Assembly: GCA_902598735.1 (NCBI GenBank)
Contig: CACKCM010000009.1
Location: forward strand, 1 to 45,940
Direction: 5' to 3'
DNA: 45,940 nt
Source: an uncultured Pelagibacteraceae bacterium
GTDB lineage: Bacteria > Pseudomonadota > Alphaproteobacteria > Pelagibacterales > Pelagibacteraceae
The notes beneath the pieces are model-generated. The model saw only the letters and a list, made by a program, of their open reading frames with translations, was not told the DNA's origin and did not search any database. Of this stretch, positions 26,720 to 36,012 are shown piece by piece (position 1 is the stretch's first letter; every line of letters starts with the position of its first letter). Position numbers and translations under genes: made by a program.

Positions 26720-28153
26720 ATGAAAAGTGAAGAATTAAAAAATCGAGAATATAAATACGGTTTTACGACGGACATTGAAAATTTTAAAGCTCCAAAAGGT
26801 CTTTCAGAAGAAACCATTAGATTCATTTCTAAAATTAAAAAAGAACCTCAATGGATGTTAGACTGGAGATTGAAAGCATTTAATAGATTAAAAGTTTTAA
26901 AAGAACCTAATTGGCAAAAACCAAAATATCCAAAAATTAATTATCAGGATCTTTACTACTACTCAGCTCCCAAAAGCATGAAAGATAAACCTCAAAGCTT
27001 AGATGAAGTAGATCCCAAACTTATAGAAACTTATAATAAATTAGGTATTCCTTTGAATGAGCAAAAAAGATTAAGTGGTGTTGCAGTAGATGCAGTTTTC
27101 GACTCAGTTTCAGTAGCAACAACATTTAAAGGTGAATTAGATAAAAAAGGAATAATTTTTTGTCCAATATCTGAAGCAATACAAAAACATCCAGATCTAG
27201 TCAAAAAATATCTTGGTTCCGTCATACCTATAAGCGATCATTTTTTCGCGACTTTAAATTCTGCAGTTTTTACCGATGGGTCCTTTGTTTACATTCCACC
27301 AAACACAAGATGTCCAATGGAACTATCAACATATTTTAGAATCAATGCTTCTGAAACTGGTCAATTTGAAAGAACCCTGATTATCGCTGATAAAGGTAGT
27401 TACGTAAGTTATTTAGAAGGTTGTACTGCACCTATGAGAGATGAAAATCAACTTCATGCAGCAAATGTAGAATTAATTGCTTTAGATGATGCAGAAATAA
27501 AATATTCTACAGTTCAAAATTGGTACCCTGGAGACAAAGAAGGTGTTGGAGGTATTTATAATTTTGTTACTAAAAGAGGAGCGTGCAGAGGTAAAAATTC
27601 AAAAATTTCATGGACCCAAGTCGAAACAGGATCAGCAATTACGTGGAAATATCCTAGTTGTATTTTACAAGGCGACAACTCTGTAGGTGAATTTTACTCG
27701 ATTGCTATTACCAACAATTACCAAAAAGCTGATACTGGAACTAAAATGATTCACTTAGGAAAAAATACTAAGAGTAAAATTATCTCAAAAGGAATTTCTG
27801 CAGGTCAAGCAGATAACACATATAGAGGACTTGTAGACATTGGTGTTAAAGCTAAAAATTCCAGAAATTATACTCAATGTGACTCACTTTTAATGGGTAA
27901 TAAATGTGGTGCGCATACTGTACCTTATATCAAAAATAAAAATTCATCATCAACAGTTGAGCACGAAGCTACAACATCTAAAATAAATGAAGATCAATTA
28001 TTTTACTGTAATCAGAGGGGGCTAAATCAAGAGGAAGCAGTAAGCCTTATAGTAAATGGATTCTGTAAAGAAGTATTGCAGCAACTACCAATGGAGTTTG
28101 CAGTAGAGGCACAAAAATTAGTATCAATCAGCTTAGAAGGGAGCGTTGGATAA
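26720..28153 (+). CDS. sufB: Fe-S cluster assembly scaffold protein SufB
   Basis: Core scaffold subunit of the SufBC2D complex on which iron-sulfur clusters form. The 477 residues match the usual length. The beta-helix core contains the conserved blocks [58 protein letters not shown] and [20 protein letters not shown] followed by CNQRGL with the conserved Cys. Translationally coupled to sufC by a one-base overlap (TAATG). Confidence 0.97.
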   Translation: MKSEELKNREYKYGFTTDIENFKAPKGLSEETIRFISKIKKEPQWMLDWRLKAFNRLKVLKEPNWQKPKYPKINYQDLYYYSAPKSMKDKPQSLDEVDPKLIETYNKLGIPLNEQKRLSGVAVDAVFDSVSVATTFKGELDKKGIIFCPISEAIQKHPDLVKKYLGSVIPISDHFFATLNSAVFTDGSFVYIPPNTRCPMELSTYFRINASETGQFERTLIIADKGSYVSYLEGCTAPMRDENQLHAANVELIALDDAEIKYSTVQNWYPGDKEGVGGIYNFVTKRGACRGKNSKISWTQVETGSAITWKYPSCILQGDNSVGEFYSIAITNNYQKADTGTKMIHLGKNTKSKIISKGISAGQADNTYRGLVDIGVKAKNSRNYTQCDSLLMGNKCGAHTVPYIKNKNSSSTVEHEATTSKINEDQLFYCNQRGLNQEEAVSLIVNGFCKEVLQQLPMEFAVEAQKLVSISLEGSVG

Positions 28154-28887
28154 TGCTTCAATTACAAAATTTAATAGCCTCTATAAATAATAAGATAATT
28201 CTAAACGGCCTAAATCTAGAAATAAAACCTGGCGAGGTTCATGCAATTATGGGTCCAAATGGATCTGGAAAAAGTACTTTAGCTAATATTTTATCAGGTA
28301 AAAATGGTTACGAAGTTAGCGGAAGTTTAATTTATGAGGGTAAAAAATTACAAGATATTCCTATTGAGGAGCGAGCACAAAAAGGAATTTTTTTAGCATT
28401 TCAGTACCCTCTTGAAATTCCGGGAGTAAATACAACTAATTTTCTTAAAACATCTTTAAACACGATTAGGAAGGCTAAAGGTGAAAAAGAATTAGATACA
28501 TTAACTCTTTTAAAACTGATTAAAGAAAAAGCTTCCGAACTAAACATTGACGAAAAATTTTTATCAAGACAATTAAATGTCGGTTTTTCAGGAGGCGAGA
28601 AAAAAAAAAATGAAATTCTTCAAATGAAGCTCTTAGAGCCAAAATTAGCTATATTAGATGAAACTGACTCAGGTTTAGATATCGATGCATTAAGAATTGT
28701 TGCCGATGGAGTTAACTCGCACAAAAATAAAAAAAATGCATTTTTAATCATTACTCACTATCAAAGATTGCTTGATTACATACAACCTGATTTCATACAT
28801 GTTTTGTCAAATGGAAAAATAATTAAAACTGGATCCTCTGATTTAGGTCAAGAATTAGAGAAAACAGGATATGGAAACTTAAAATAA
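28153..28887 (+). CDS. sufC: Fe-S cluster assembly ATPase SufC
   Basis: Soluble ABC-type ATPase of the SufBC2D scaffold. The 244 residues show Walker A GPNGSGKST (34-42), the Q-loop in FQYPLEIPG, the SufC-specific signature FSGGEKKKNEIL, Walker B LAILDETDSGLD and the H-loop His in THYQRL. A run of 11 A within the signature region is in frame. It overlaps sufB and sufD by one base each. Confidence 0.97.
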   Translation: MLQLQNLIASINNKIILNGLNLEIKPGEVHAIMGPNGSGKSTLANILSGKNGYEVSGSLIYEGKKLQDIPIEERAQKGIFLAFQYPLEIPGVNTTNFLKTSLNTIRKAKGEKELDTLTLLKLIKEKASELNIDEKFLSRQLNVGFSGGEKKKNEILQMKLLEPKLAILDETDSGLDIDALRIVADGVNSHKNKKNAFLIITHYQRLLDYIQPDFIHVLSNGKIIKTGSSDLGQELEKTGYGNLK

Positions 28888-30128
28888 TGGAACAGTTGTT
28901 TAATATAGATTTTAAAAATATATCTTCTTCTTCAAAAAAAGAGGCATTAGAGAGAAGAAAAAATTTTGAGTTATTTTTAAAAACTGGTCTACCTAATAAA
29001 AAAGATGAAAATTGGAAATTTAGTGATTTAAATTCTATAATAAGTAAAAATTTTAAAGAAATTACAAACTATGACGATTTAAGAATTGATGAAGAAATTG
29101 AATTAATAAATGACTTTGATCATAATCATATCATTCTTATAAACGGAGTTTTTAAATCTTGCGATATAAGTTTTGAAGAAAAAGAAAAAGTAAAAATTGA
29201 TAGTCTTAAGTCACTTGAGGGTTTAAGCAATCAGTCAAGTAATAATCTTCAAAATCTTAACCAAGCCTTATCTTTAGGCGGATTTAATCTTGAAGTTCAA
29301 AAAGATTATAAATGTAAAAAACCAATTATAATTTACAATTATTTTAACTCAAATTTAGAAAATAAGATTATAAATAATTCAAATCAGATTAAACTCAATC
29401 AAAATTCCGAGTTAATCTTAATAGAATATAATATTAGTGAAAAATGCAAATTTTTGAAAAACACTTTTGAAAAAATTTATATGAACAAAGGTTCTGAGTT
29501 AAAAACTTTTGTCATTCAAAAAACAAAGAGTAATGGTTATTTTTATAAAAATATATCAGGTTCACAAGATTACAATTCTACTTATCAAAAATTTATTTTA
29601 AGTTCTGGATTAAAATTCAATAAATTGGAGATTAATATGGATTTAGAAAAAGAGAATGCTAGTTGTTATATTTTATCTGGATTGAGTTTGGGTAAAGAGG
29701 AACATCAGGAAATCAAAACTAGAATAAACCATATGGCACCTAATTGTAAAAGTTATCAAAAAATTAAAAATGTTTTAGAAAATGATAGCAAAGGAGTTTA
29801 TCAAGGAAAAATATTTGTTAAAGATAATGCTCAAAAAACAGATGCATATCAATTGAGTAAAGCTCTTATTTTAGACGATAAAGCCGAGTTCAATGCTAAA
29901 CCAGAGTTAGAAATTTATGCTGATGACGTTAAATGCTCGCATGGGTCGACCTCCGGAAGTATTGACGAAGATGCTATCCATTATTTAATGACTAGAGGAA
30001 TTGAATTACCAATGGCAAAAAAATTATTAATTAACGGTTTTATTAATGAAATTTTTGAAAATATACCTGAAGAGAAATTAAAAAAATTCCTCGAAAAAAA
30101 TATAATAGAGCAAGTCAATGCAATTTAG
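28887..30128 (+). CDS. sufD: Fe-S cluster assembly protein SufD
   Basis: SufB paralogue completing the SufBC2D scaffold. The 413 residues have a variable N-terminal half (about 1-190) including NWKFSDL, then the conserved beta-helix and C-terminal region with the block KCSHGSTSGSIDEDAIHYLM, whose His corresponds to the functional H360 of E. coli SufD. It overlaps sufS by 11 bp. Confidence 0.93.
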   Translation: MEQLFNIDFKNISSSSKKEALERRKNFELFLKTGLPNKKDENWKFSDLNSIISKNFKEITNYDDLRIDEEIELINDFDHNHIILINGVFKSCDISFEEKEKVKIDSLKSLEGLSNQSSNNLQNLNQALSLGGFNLEVQKDYKCKKPIIIYNYFNSNLENKIINNSNQIKLNQNSELILIEYNISEKCKFLKNTFEKIYMNKGSELKTFVIQKTKSNGYFYKNISGSQDYNSTYQKFILSSGLKFNKLEINMDLEKENASCYILSGLSLGKEEHQEIKTRINHMAPNCKSYQKIKNVLENDSKGVYQGKIFVKDNAQKTDAYQLSKALILDDKAEFNAKPELEIYADDVKCSHGSTSGSIDEDAIHYLMTRGIELPMAKKLLINGFINEIFENIPEEKLKKFLEKNIIEQVNAI

Positions 30129-31335
30129 TGATATAAAATCAAAATTTCCAATTTTTAAACAAAAAATTAAAGGTAAGCCTTTAGTATACTTGGATAGCGC
30201 CAATTCTTCACAAAAACCTAAAATAGTAATTGACGAGATATCAAGATTTTATGAAACTGAATTTTCAAATGTTGGAAGAAGTGTTCACACTTTAGCAGTT
30301 AAAGCTACGAATAAATTTGAGGAAACAAGAGATATAGTAAAATCTTATATTAACGCTAAACATAGAGAGGAAATAATTTTTACAAAAGGAGCTACAGAGG
30401 CAATTAATTTAGTAGCTAATACATACGGAGAAAAGTTTGTAAAAAATTGCGATGAAATTATTGTTACTGAACTAGAGCACCACTCAAATTATGTTCCTTG
30501 GCACTATTTAAGAAAAAAAAAAGGTGCAGTGATAAAATTTGCTAAAGTGAATGATAATGGAGAGATAGACGTTAATGAGTTTAAAAAGCATATTACTGAA
30601 AAAACTAAAATGATTGCTTTTACTCATATTTCAAATGTTACAGGTACAATAATGCCAGTAAAAAAAATTATTGATTTAGCAAAATCAAAAAATATCCCAG
30701 TGTTAATTGACGGAACCCAAGGCGCCCCTCACTCGGTTCTAGATATGCAGGATTTAGACTGTGATTTTTATGTTATTTCTTGTCATAAAATGTACGGCCC
30801 GAACGGACTTGGTATTCTTTATGCAAAAAAAAAATGGGTTGATGAATTGCCACCTTACCAAGGAGGAGGGGGAATGATAAGTGAAGTAAAAAAAGGTGAA
30901 ATAACATACGCAGAGTCACCAACAAAGTTTGAAGCTGGCACGATGCAAACTGCCGAGGTTGTGGCTTTTGCAAAATCCATCAAGTTTATTCAGGATTTAG
31001 GTATTAAAAATATAGAAAAACATGAAAGCCAAATTCTTGAGTACGGTTTAGAAAAATTAAGAAAAGATAATTCTGTAAATATTGTAGGTAATCCAAAAAA
31101 TAGAGCATCTATTATTTCATTCACAATTAATGGAATTCACCCACATGATATTGCTACAATTTTAGATGATGATGGCATCGCTATAAGAGCAGGCCATCAT
31201 TGTTGTCAAATTTTACATGATAAATTTGGTATTCCAGCTTCAGCTCGAGCCTCTATCGGAGTTTATAACAGTAAAGAAGATATCGATGTTTTAAGCGAGT
31301 CAATAAATAAATGTAAGAAAGTATTTCAGATTTAA
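30118..31335 (+). CDS. sufS: Cysteine desulfurase SufS
   Basis: PLP enzyme that takes sulfur from cysteine for cluster assembly. The 405 residues are a group II (SufS/CsdA-type) desulfurase: YLDSANSSQKP at the N-terminus, TELEHHSNYVPW, the PLP-binding K224 in SCHKMYGPNG, and the persulfide Cys C362 in RAGHHCCQ. Group II desulfurases need a sulfur-acceptor partner (SufE or SufU); the next gene is a SufU-type protein. The start lies 11 bp inside sufD and the stop abuts sufU. Confidence 0.96.
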   Translation: MQFSDIKSKFPIFKQKIKGKPLVYLDSANSSQKPKIVIDEISRFYETEFSNVGRSVHTLAVKATNKFEETRDIVKSYINAKHREEIIFTKGATEAINLVANTYGEKFVKNCDEIIVTELEHHSNYVPWHYLRKKKGAVIKFAKVNDNGEIDVNEFKKHITEKTKMIAFTHISNVTGTIMPVKKIIDLAKSKNIPVLIDGTQGAPHSVLDMQDLDCDFYVISCHKMYGPNGLGILYAKKKWVDELPPYQGGGGMISEVKKGEITYAESPTKFEAGTMQTAEVVAFAKSIKFIQDLGIKNIEKHESQILEYGLEKLRKDNSVNIVGNPKNRASIISFTINGIHPHDIATILDDDGIAIRAGHHCCQILHDKFGIPASARASIGVYNSKEDIDVLSESINKCKKVFQI

Positions 31336-31779
31336 ATGGAGTTAAAAGAATTATACCAAGAAATAATTTTAGATCACGCGAAGAATCCTAGGAATAAAGG
31401 AAAATGCGAAGGATATAATCATGATGCGAAAGCCCACAATCCACTTTGTGGAGATAAAGTTCACATTTATTTAAAATTAGATAAAGATAAAAATATTACT
31501 GGTTTAAGTTTTGAAGGTGAGGGATGTGCAATTTCTTTAGCATCAGCTTCAATTCTTACTGATACTTTAAAAGGTAAGGATTTACATTTTTCTAAGAAAG
31601 TAACTGATGACTTTTTAAATATGTTAAAAAATAAATCAAAAATTACTCTGAATAGTTTAACAGAAAATCAAATAACAACTATTTCTTCATTATCTGGAGT
31701 TCAAGAATTTCCAATGAGAATTAAATGTGCGACTATGGCTTGGCATACGTTATTATCAGCTTTAGAAAAAAAATCTTAA
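31336..31779 (+). CDS. sufU: SufU-type sulfur-transfer / scaffold protein
   Basis: IscU-fold protein that accepts sulfur from SufS. The 147 residues carry C38 and D40 (NPLCGD), C64 (GEGCAIS) and C131 (RIKCATMAW), the Zn/sulfur ligand set of SufU. The longer helical insertion between the second and third cysteines (about 75-125) and the RIKC rather than HC motif separate SufU from IscU. Its position directly behind sufS, with no sufE in the operon, supports the role of SufS partner. The ATG follows the sufS stop with no gap. Confidence 0.88.
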   Translation: MELKELYQEIILDHAKNPRNKGKCEGYNHDAKAHNPLCGDKVHIYLKLDKDKNITGLSFEGEGCAISLASASILTDTLKGKDLHFSKKVTDDFLNMLKNKSKITLNSLTENQITTISSLSGVQEFPMRIKCATMAWHTLLSALEKKS

Positions 31780-31782
31780 ATT

Positions 31783-32085
31783 ATGAATGATTTGAAAGAA
31801 AAAATAATATCTGAAATCAAAAAAATTTATGATCCAGAAATTCCAGTGAATATTTTTGAATTAGGATTAATATATAAGATTGAGGTAAATGAGCTTAAAA
31901 AAGTATCTATAGAAATGACCTTAACCTCACCAAATTGTCCTGTTGCTGAAAGTTTGCCAAATTCAGTAAAAAAGAATATATTAAAGATTGAAGGAGTTGA
32001 GGAAGTTGACTTAAAATTAGTTTGGGACCCTCCTTGGTCTAAAGACAAAATGTCTGAAGCAGCTAAATTAGAATTGAATATATGA
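31783..32085 (+). CDS. sufT: SUF-system DUF59 (MIP18/SufT-like) protein
   Basis: The 100-residue product is a minimal DUF59 domain: YDPEIPVNIFELGLIY near the N-terminus, TSPNCPVAE with the conserved cysteine, and VWDPPWSKDKMSEAA near the end. Proteins of this family assist maturation or delivery of Fe-S clusters; the precise reaction is unsettled. It lies between sufU and sufA and overlaps sufA by 4 bp. The symbol sufT is used loosely, for a DUF59 protein of a suf operon. Confidence 0.88.
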   Translation: MNDLKEKIISEIKKIYDPEIPVNIFELGLIYKIEVNELKKVSIEMTLTSPNCPVAESLPNSVKKNILKIEGVEEVDLKLVWDPPWSKDKMSEAAKLELNI

Positions 32086-32417
32086 GTGAACAAGTAATTA
32101 GATTAAGCAACAATGCAGCTGAAAGAATTAAAGAAATTATGTCTAAAGCAGAAAATTCAGCAATTGGTGTTAGAGTTGGAGTCAAATCAGGTGGTTGTGC
32201 TGGAATGTCTTATGTAATGGAGTACGCTAAAGAGCTTAAACCCAATGAGGAAGTAATAGAGGAAAAAGGTGTAAAAGTTTTTATAGATCCTAAAGCAATA
32301 ATGTATTTGTTAGGTACAGAAATGGACTATAAACAAGAAAATTTTTCGTCGCAGTTTGTTTTCAAGAATCCAAATGAAACTGAACGCTGCGGGTGTGGAG
32401 AGTCTTTTAAAACCTAA
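32082..32417 (+). CDS. sufA: Fe-S cluster carrier SufA (HesB/IscA family)
   Basis: A-type carrier that receives clusters from the scaffold and passes them to apoproteins. The 111 residues have the three conserved cysteines, one in SGGCAGMSY and two in the C-terminal CGCGESF. Last gene of iscR-sufBCDS-sufU-DUF59-sufA. Its stop codon is shared in a CTAA with the stop of convergent glnA, leaving no room for a terminator. Confidence 0.94.
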   Translation: MSEQVIRLSNNAAERIKEIMSKAENSAIGVRVGVKSGGCAGMSYVMEYAKELKPNEEVIEEKGVKVFIDPKAIMYLLGTEMDYKQENFSSQFVFKNPNETERCGCGESFKT

Positions 32418-33820
32418 CCACTATAATACATCTCAAATTCAATAGGATGAGGTGTATGCTCAAAGTTATATATTTCTTGAAATTTTAACTCAATATAAGC
32501 ATCAATTTGATCATCTGTGAATACTCCACCTTCAGTTAAAAATTTTCTATCTTTATCCAGATTTTGCATGGCTTCTCTTAATGACCCGCAAACAGTTGGA
32601 AGTTTTTTTACTTCATCTTCTGATAAAGAATATAAGTCTTGATCAAAAGCCTTACCTGGATCTATCTTATTTTTTATACCATCTATTCCAGCCATTAACA
32701 TAGAAGCAAAAGTTAAGTATGGGTTACCTGCGGCATCGGGAAATCTTATCTCCATTCTTGCAGCCTTAGGGTTCATTATTACTGGTATCCTACATGATGC
32801 CGATCTATTTCTTGCAGAGTAAGCTAAGATTACAGGAGCTTCAAATCCAGGAATTAATCTTTTGTAACTGTTAGTTGTTGCATTTGAGAAGGCATTGATC
32901 GCTCTAGCATGTTTAAGTATTCCGCCAATATAATATAAAGCTTCTTTTGAAAGTCCTGCGTATTCTTTTCCCATAAATAAGGGCGTGTTACCTTTCCAAA
33001 TTGATTGGTGACAATGCATACCAGAACCATTATCTCCTTTAACAGGTTTAGGCATAAATGTAGCTGTCTTACCAAAAGAATTTGTCACCATTTGAACAGC
33101 ATATTTATATAACTGAACGTTATCTGCTTGATTGGTTAAGGTTCCAAAATACATTCCTAATTCGTGTTGACTGGGTGCTACTTCATGGTGATGTTTTTCT
33201 ACTTTAACACCCATATCCTTTAATGCTTTTAAATATTCACCTCTCATGTCTTGTGCACTGTCAACTGGAGGGACTGGAAAATATCCACCTTTAATTCCTG
33301 GTCTGTGACCTAAATTTCCATTTTCATATTTTTTTCCAGTGTTGTAAGGTCCTTCAGAACTATCTATGCTGAAGCTCGTTTCGTTCATATCATTTTTAAA
33401 TCTAACGTCATCGAATACAAAAAATTCTGGCTCAGGTCCAAAATAAGATTTGTCACCTATACCAGTCTTTTTTAAATACGCCTCTGCTTTTTTTGCTGTT
33501 CCTCTAGGGTCTCTTTCGTAAGGATCTTTTTTTACAGCATCCAAAATATCACAAAAAATGTTTAGAGTTGTATGAGAGTTGAATGGATCTATAATTGGTC
33601 TCTCTAAATCAGGTTTTAAAATCATATCTGACTCATTTATTGCTTTCCACCCAGCAATTGAAGAACCGTCAAAAAACACACCTTTATCTAACATATCTTC
33701 ATCAACAACAGTCGAGTCCATAGTTAAATGTTGAAGTTTACCTTTTGGATCGGTAAACCTTAAATCAACAAACTCAACTTGCTTATCTTTCATAAGCTTT
33801 AATATGTTTTTTGAACTCAT
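32414..33820 (-). CDS. glnA: Glutamine synthetase, type I
   Basis: ATP-dependent amidation of glutamate, the main ammonium entry. The 468 residues are of GSI-beta length, with FDGSSIAGWKAINESDM, GPEPEFFVFD, KHHHEVAPSQHELG, GDNGSGMHCHQSIW, and NPKAARMEIRFPDAAGNPY with the catalytic region. Tyr397 in DLYSL sits at the position of the adenylylated Tyr of E. coli, so the modification site is kept. On the minus strand AAGGAA lies about 7 nt before the ATG, a better ribosome-binding site than most genes here. Divergent from the EamA gene. Confidence 0.97.
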   Translation of the reverse strand: MSSKNILKLMKDKQVEFVDLRFTDPKGKLQHLTMDSTVVDEDMLDKGVFFDGSSIAGWKAINESDMILKPDLERPIIDPFNSHTTLNIFCDILDAVKKDPYERDPRGTAKKAEAYLKKTGIGDKSYFGPEPEFFVFDDVRFKNDMNETSFSIDSSEGPYNTGKKYENGNLGHRPGIKGGYFPVPPVDSAQDMRGEYLKALKDMGVKVEKHHHEVAPSQHELGMYFGTLTNQADNVQLYKYAVQMVTNSFGKTATFMPKPVKGDNGSGMHCHQSIWKGNTPLFMGKEYAGLSKEALYYIGGILKHARAINAFSNATTNSYKRLIPGFEAPVILAYSARNRSASCRIPVIMNPKAARMEIRFPDAAGNPYLTFASMLMAGIDGIKNKIDPGKAFDQDLYSLSEDEVKKLPTVCGSLREAMQNLDKDRKFLTEGGVFTDDQIDAYIELKFQEIYNFEHTPHPIEFEMYYSG

Positions 33821-33873
33821 TAAATTTCCTTAAATAAATTGTTTTAATTTCGTGATGAACATATATAAGGAGC

Positions 33874-33895
33874 TTTTTAATAGTAATATTAAAAA
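33874..33895. repeat. AT-only inverted repeat in the glnA / EamA promoter region
   Basis: TTTTTAATA (33874-33882), a GTAA loop, and the perfect reverse complement TATTAAAAA (33887-33895). It lies about 55 bp upstream of the glnA start and about 50 bp upstream of the EamA gene. It could be an operator or an untranslated hairpin, but a 9-bp A/T stem may occur by chance. The rest of the 33821-33942 gap shows no sigma-54-type GG/GC promoter elements. Confidence 0.35.
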
Positions 33896-33942
33896 TATAT
33901 ATCAGCTATGCATTAATCACATATATACAATTAAAACTTGAA

Positions 33943-34848
33943 ATGAGAGAAGCAAACACATTCGATTTATCTTTATTAATTTTATTAGCTATAATTTGGG
34001 GTTCTGCCTTTTTTAACATCAAAATAGCCACTTATTCTTATGATCCTTTTACACTTGCTTTGGTCAGAGTAATTTTTGCAAGTATTCCTTTAATTTTTTT
34101 ATGTAAATTTAAAAAAATTAAAATTGAAGCTTTTAGTAAAAATTGGGAACTTTATGCTTTGATAGGTTTATGTAATATTGCAATTCCTTTTGTATTAATA
34201 GCTGTGGGCACTGCAAAAATCAATAGTTACCTTGCAGCAATGTTAATGAGCACTACCCCTTTGAGTGGATCTATCCTTGCACATTTTTTTATTAAAGATG
34301 AAAAGTTATCTTATGCTAAGTCAGTTGGAGTTTTAATCGGTTTTAGTGGAATAATCTTATTATTTTTTGATAAAGTAATAATTAATAGCGAAAATTACAT
34401 TTACGCTTTAATTACTATTATTGGATCAACGTTTTATTGTATTGGTGGGCTTTTAACTCTAAAATTAAAAAATAAAAAAAATGAGAATGTAACTACTTCA
34501 ACAACATTATGGTCAGTTATTTTTTTAATTCCTTTCTCATTAGTTTTCGAAACACCTTGGAATTCTAGCCCTTCGTTGATATCGACTTTATCATTATTAT
34601 ACCTAGGGGTAGTAGCTACTGGGCTTGCTTGGTTAATTAGGTTCCGAATTTTAACTGTCAATGGCCTAGTCTTTCAAACTCAAGTAGCATATTTAATTCC
34701 TGTTTTTGGAATTTTTTTTGGATTTTTCTTAATGGATGAAATAATTACGTGGAGAGTTTTAATTTCATTGGCTATAATCTTATTAGGAATCTATATTTTT
34801 AAAAAAAATAATAAAGGATTAAAATTTAATGGGAACAGAGTCAATTGA
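33943..34848 (+). CDS. EamA-family (DMT) transporter
   Basis: Inner-membrane protein of 301 residues with about ten hydrophobic helices arranged as two EamA repeats (about 8-140 and 150-290). The first begins LLILLAIIWGSAFFNIKIA, with the WG(S/A)xF element of the family; the second repeat holds YLGVVATGLAW and ends IILLGIYIFKKN. Members export amino acids, metabolites or nucleotide-linked compounds, and the substrate cannot be read from sequence. The last 20 bp overlap the next gene. Confidence 0.88.
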   Translation: MREANTFDLSLLILLAIIWGSAFFNIKIATYSYDPFTLALVRVIFASIPLIFLCKFKKIKIEAFSKNWELYALIGLCNIAIPFVLIAVGTAKINSYLAAMLMSTTPLSGSILAHFFIKDEKLSYAKSVGVLIGFSGIILLFFDKVIINSENYIYALITIIGSTFYCIGGLLTLKLKNKKNENVTTSTTLWSVIFLIPFSLVFETPWNSSPSLISTLSLLYLGVVATGLAWLIRFRILTVNGLVFQTQVAYLIPVFGIFFGFFLMDEIITWRVLISLAIILLGIYIFKKNNKGLKFNGNRVN

Positions 34849-35890
34849 AGCTAGCTTTTTATCAATCTTTGCTTTAATAAGTTTTTTTATTTTCTTAATA
34901 GTAAGTAAGCATTCATATAAAATAGGGAACGGAGTTTTGCTTGATAAAGATTTTTCAAAACCTCAGGCTTTTCATTTATTTCCAGTCACAAGAAGTGGAG
35001 GGATAGCTACTATTTTATCTTTATCTATTTTTTTTAGTATTTATTATTTAATTTTTTCAAAGATTTTATATGATTATATTTTTCTAAGTTATTCGATGTT
35101 TTTTATAGGATTTTTAGACGACCTAAAAATAAACATTAAACCATTTAAAAGATTATTGATGATGATAATCATATTATTTATTTTAATTTTCTTTTTACCA
35201 ATCAAAATTTTTAATATTGATATTCCATTTCTATCATCATTATTAAATAACAATTTTTTTTCTTCAATATTTGCTCTTATATGTTTTTTATTTATAATTA
35301 ATGGAGCAAACCTAATTGATGGTTTTAATGGATTACTCGCAATAAATTTAATAATTATTAATATTGTATTAACTTATATAAACATAAATCAAGCTAACTT
35401 AGAATTTTCTTTTTTAATAGTAGGTCAAATAATTACATTATTAACTTTTTTATTATTTAATTTTCCAAGACCAAAAATTTTTCTAGGAGATAGTGGTGCG
35501 TATTTAATGGGGTCTTTAGTATCATTAAACGTTATAATTACAAATAATTTAAATCCAGACATCTCATCATTTTTTTACTGTACATTGTTATTTTATCTTT
35601 TTTTTGAAGTTTTTTTTTCATTCTTTAGAAAACTATCTCAAAAAAAATCACCAATTCATCCTGATCAAAAACATCTACACATGTTAAGCTTTTATAAAAT
35701 TTCCTCAATTTATGGAAAAGATAAAGGTAATTTTATCAATTCATTAATCATAAATATCATTTATTTTGTGCTAATAATCCCAGGTATCTATTTTGCAAAT
35801 AACCCAAAAATTAGCATGTATTGGTTTTTTATACTTCTGTTAATTTATTTGTTTTTTTATTCAAGACTTTATCATTTAACAAAAAATTAA
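34829..35890 (+). CDS. WecA/MraY-type glycosyl-1-phosphate transferase (GT4)
   Basis: Multi-pass membrane enzyme that puts a sugar-1-phosphate from a UDP-sugar onto undecaprenyl phosphate, starting a surface glycan. The 353 residues have about ten helices, with the cytoplasmic loop motifs FIGFLDDLKI, NGANLIDGFNGL, FPRPKIFLGDSGAYLMG and the HIH-type loop HPDQKHLHML. The last motif and absence of other MraY features favour the WecA/WbpL group over MraY. It overlaps the EamA gene by 20 bp and is followed by tRNA-Leu. It could initiate the O-antigen-like glycan whose sugar genes begin at 41.8 kb; that link is inference. Confidence 0.88.
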   Translation: MGTESIEASFLSIFALISFFIFLIVSKHSYKIGNGVLLDKDFSKPQAFHLFPVTRSGGIATILSLSIFFSIYYLIFSKILYDYIFLSYSMFFIGFLDDLKINIKPFKRLLMMIIILFILIFFLPIKIFNIDIPFLSSLLNNNFFSSIFALICFLFIINGANLIDGFNGLLAINLIIINIVLTYININQANLEFSFLIVGQIITLLTFLLFNFPRPKIFLGDSGAYLMGSLVSLNVIITNNLNPDISSFFYCTLLFYLFFEVFFSFFRKLSQKKSPIHPDQKHLHMLSFYKISSIYGKDKGNFINSLIINIIYFVLIIPGIYFANNPKISMYWFFILLLIYLFFYSRLYHLTKN

Positions 35891-35903
35891 ATTGATATAT
35901 AAA
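35876..35903 (+). promoter_or_regulatory. Candidate promoter of tRNA-Leu / tig
   Basis: TTAACA (35876-35881), a 16-bp spacer and TATAAA (35898-35903), each 5 of 6 to the sigma-70 consensus. Predicted transcription start near 35910, about 12 bp ahead of the tRNA. The -35 box lies inside the last codons of the preceding transferase gene. Confidence 0.5.
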
Positions 35904-35921
35904 AAATACGATTAATTAAAA

Positions 35922-36006
35922 GGGCAAGTGGCGGAATTGGTATACGCGCTGGTCTTAGAAACCAGTGCCGCAAGGCTTAAGAGTTCGAGTCTCTTCTTGC
36001 CCACCA
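35922..36006 (+). tRNA. tRNA-Leu (UAG anticodon)
   Basis: 85 nt including an encoded CCA end. The acceptor stem GGGCAAG pairs with CTTGCCC (35996-36002). The anticodon stem CTGGT/ACCAG encloses loop CTTAGAA with anticodon TAG, reading CUN leucine codons. A variable arm (GCCGCAAGGC) and a T-arm with the GTTCGAG loop follow, as in class II tRNAs. The discriminator is A36003, correct for leucine. Only 6 nt separate the CCA from the trigger factor ATG. Confidence 0.97.
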
Positions 36007-36012
36007 TAAACT

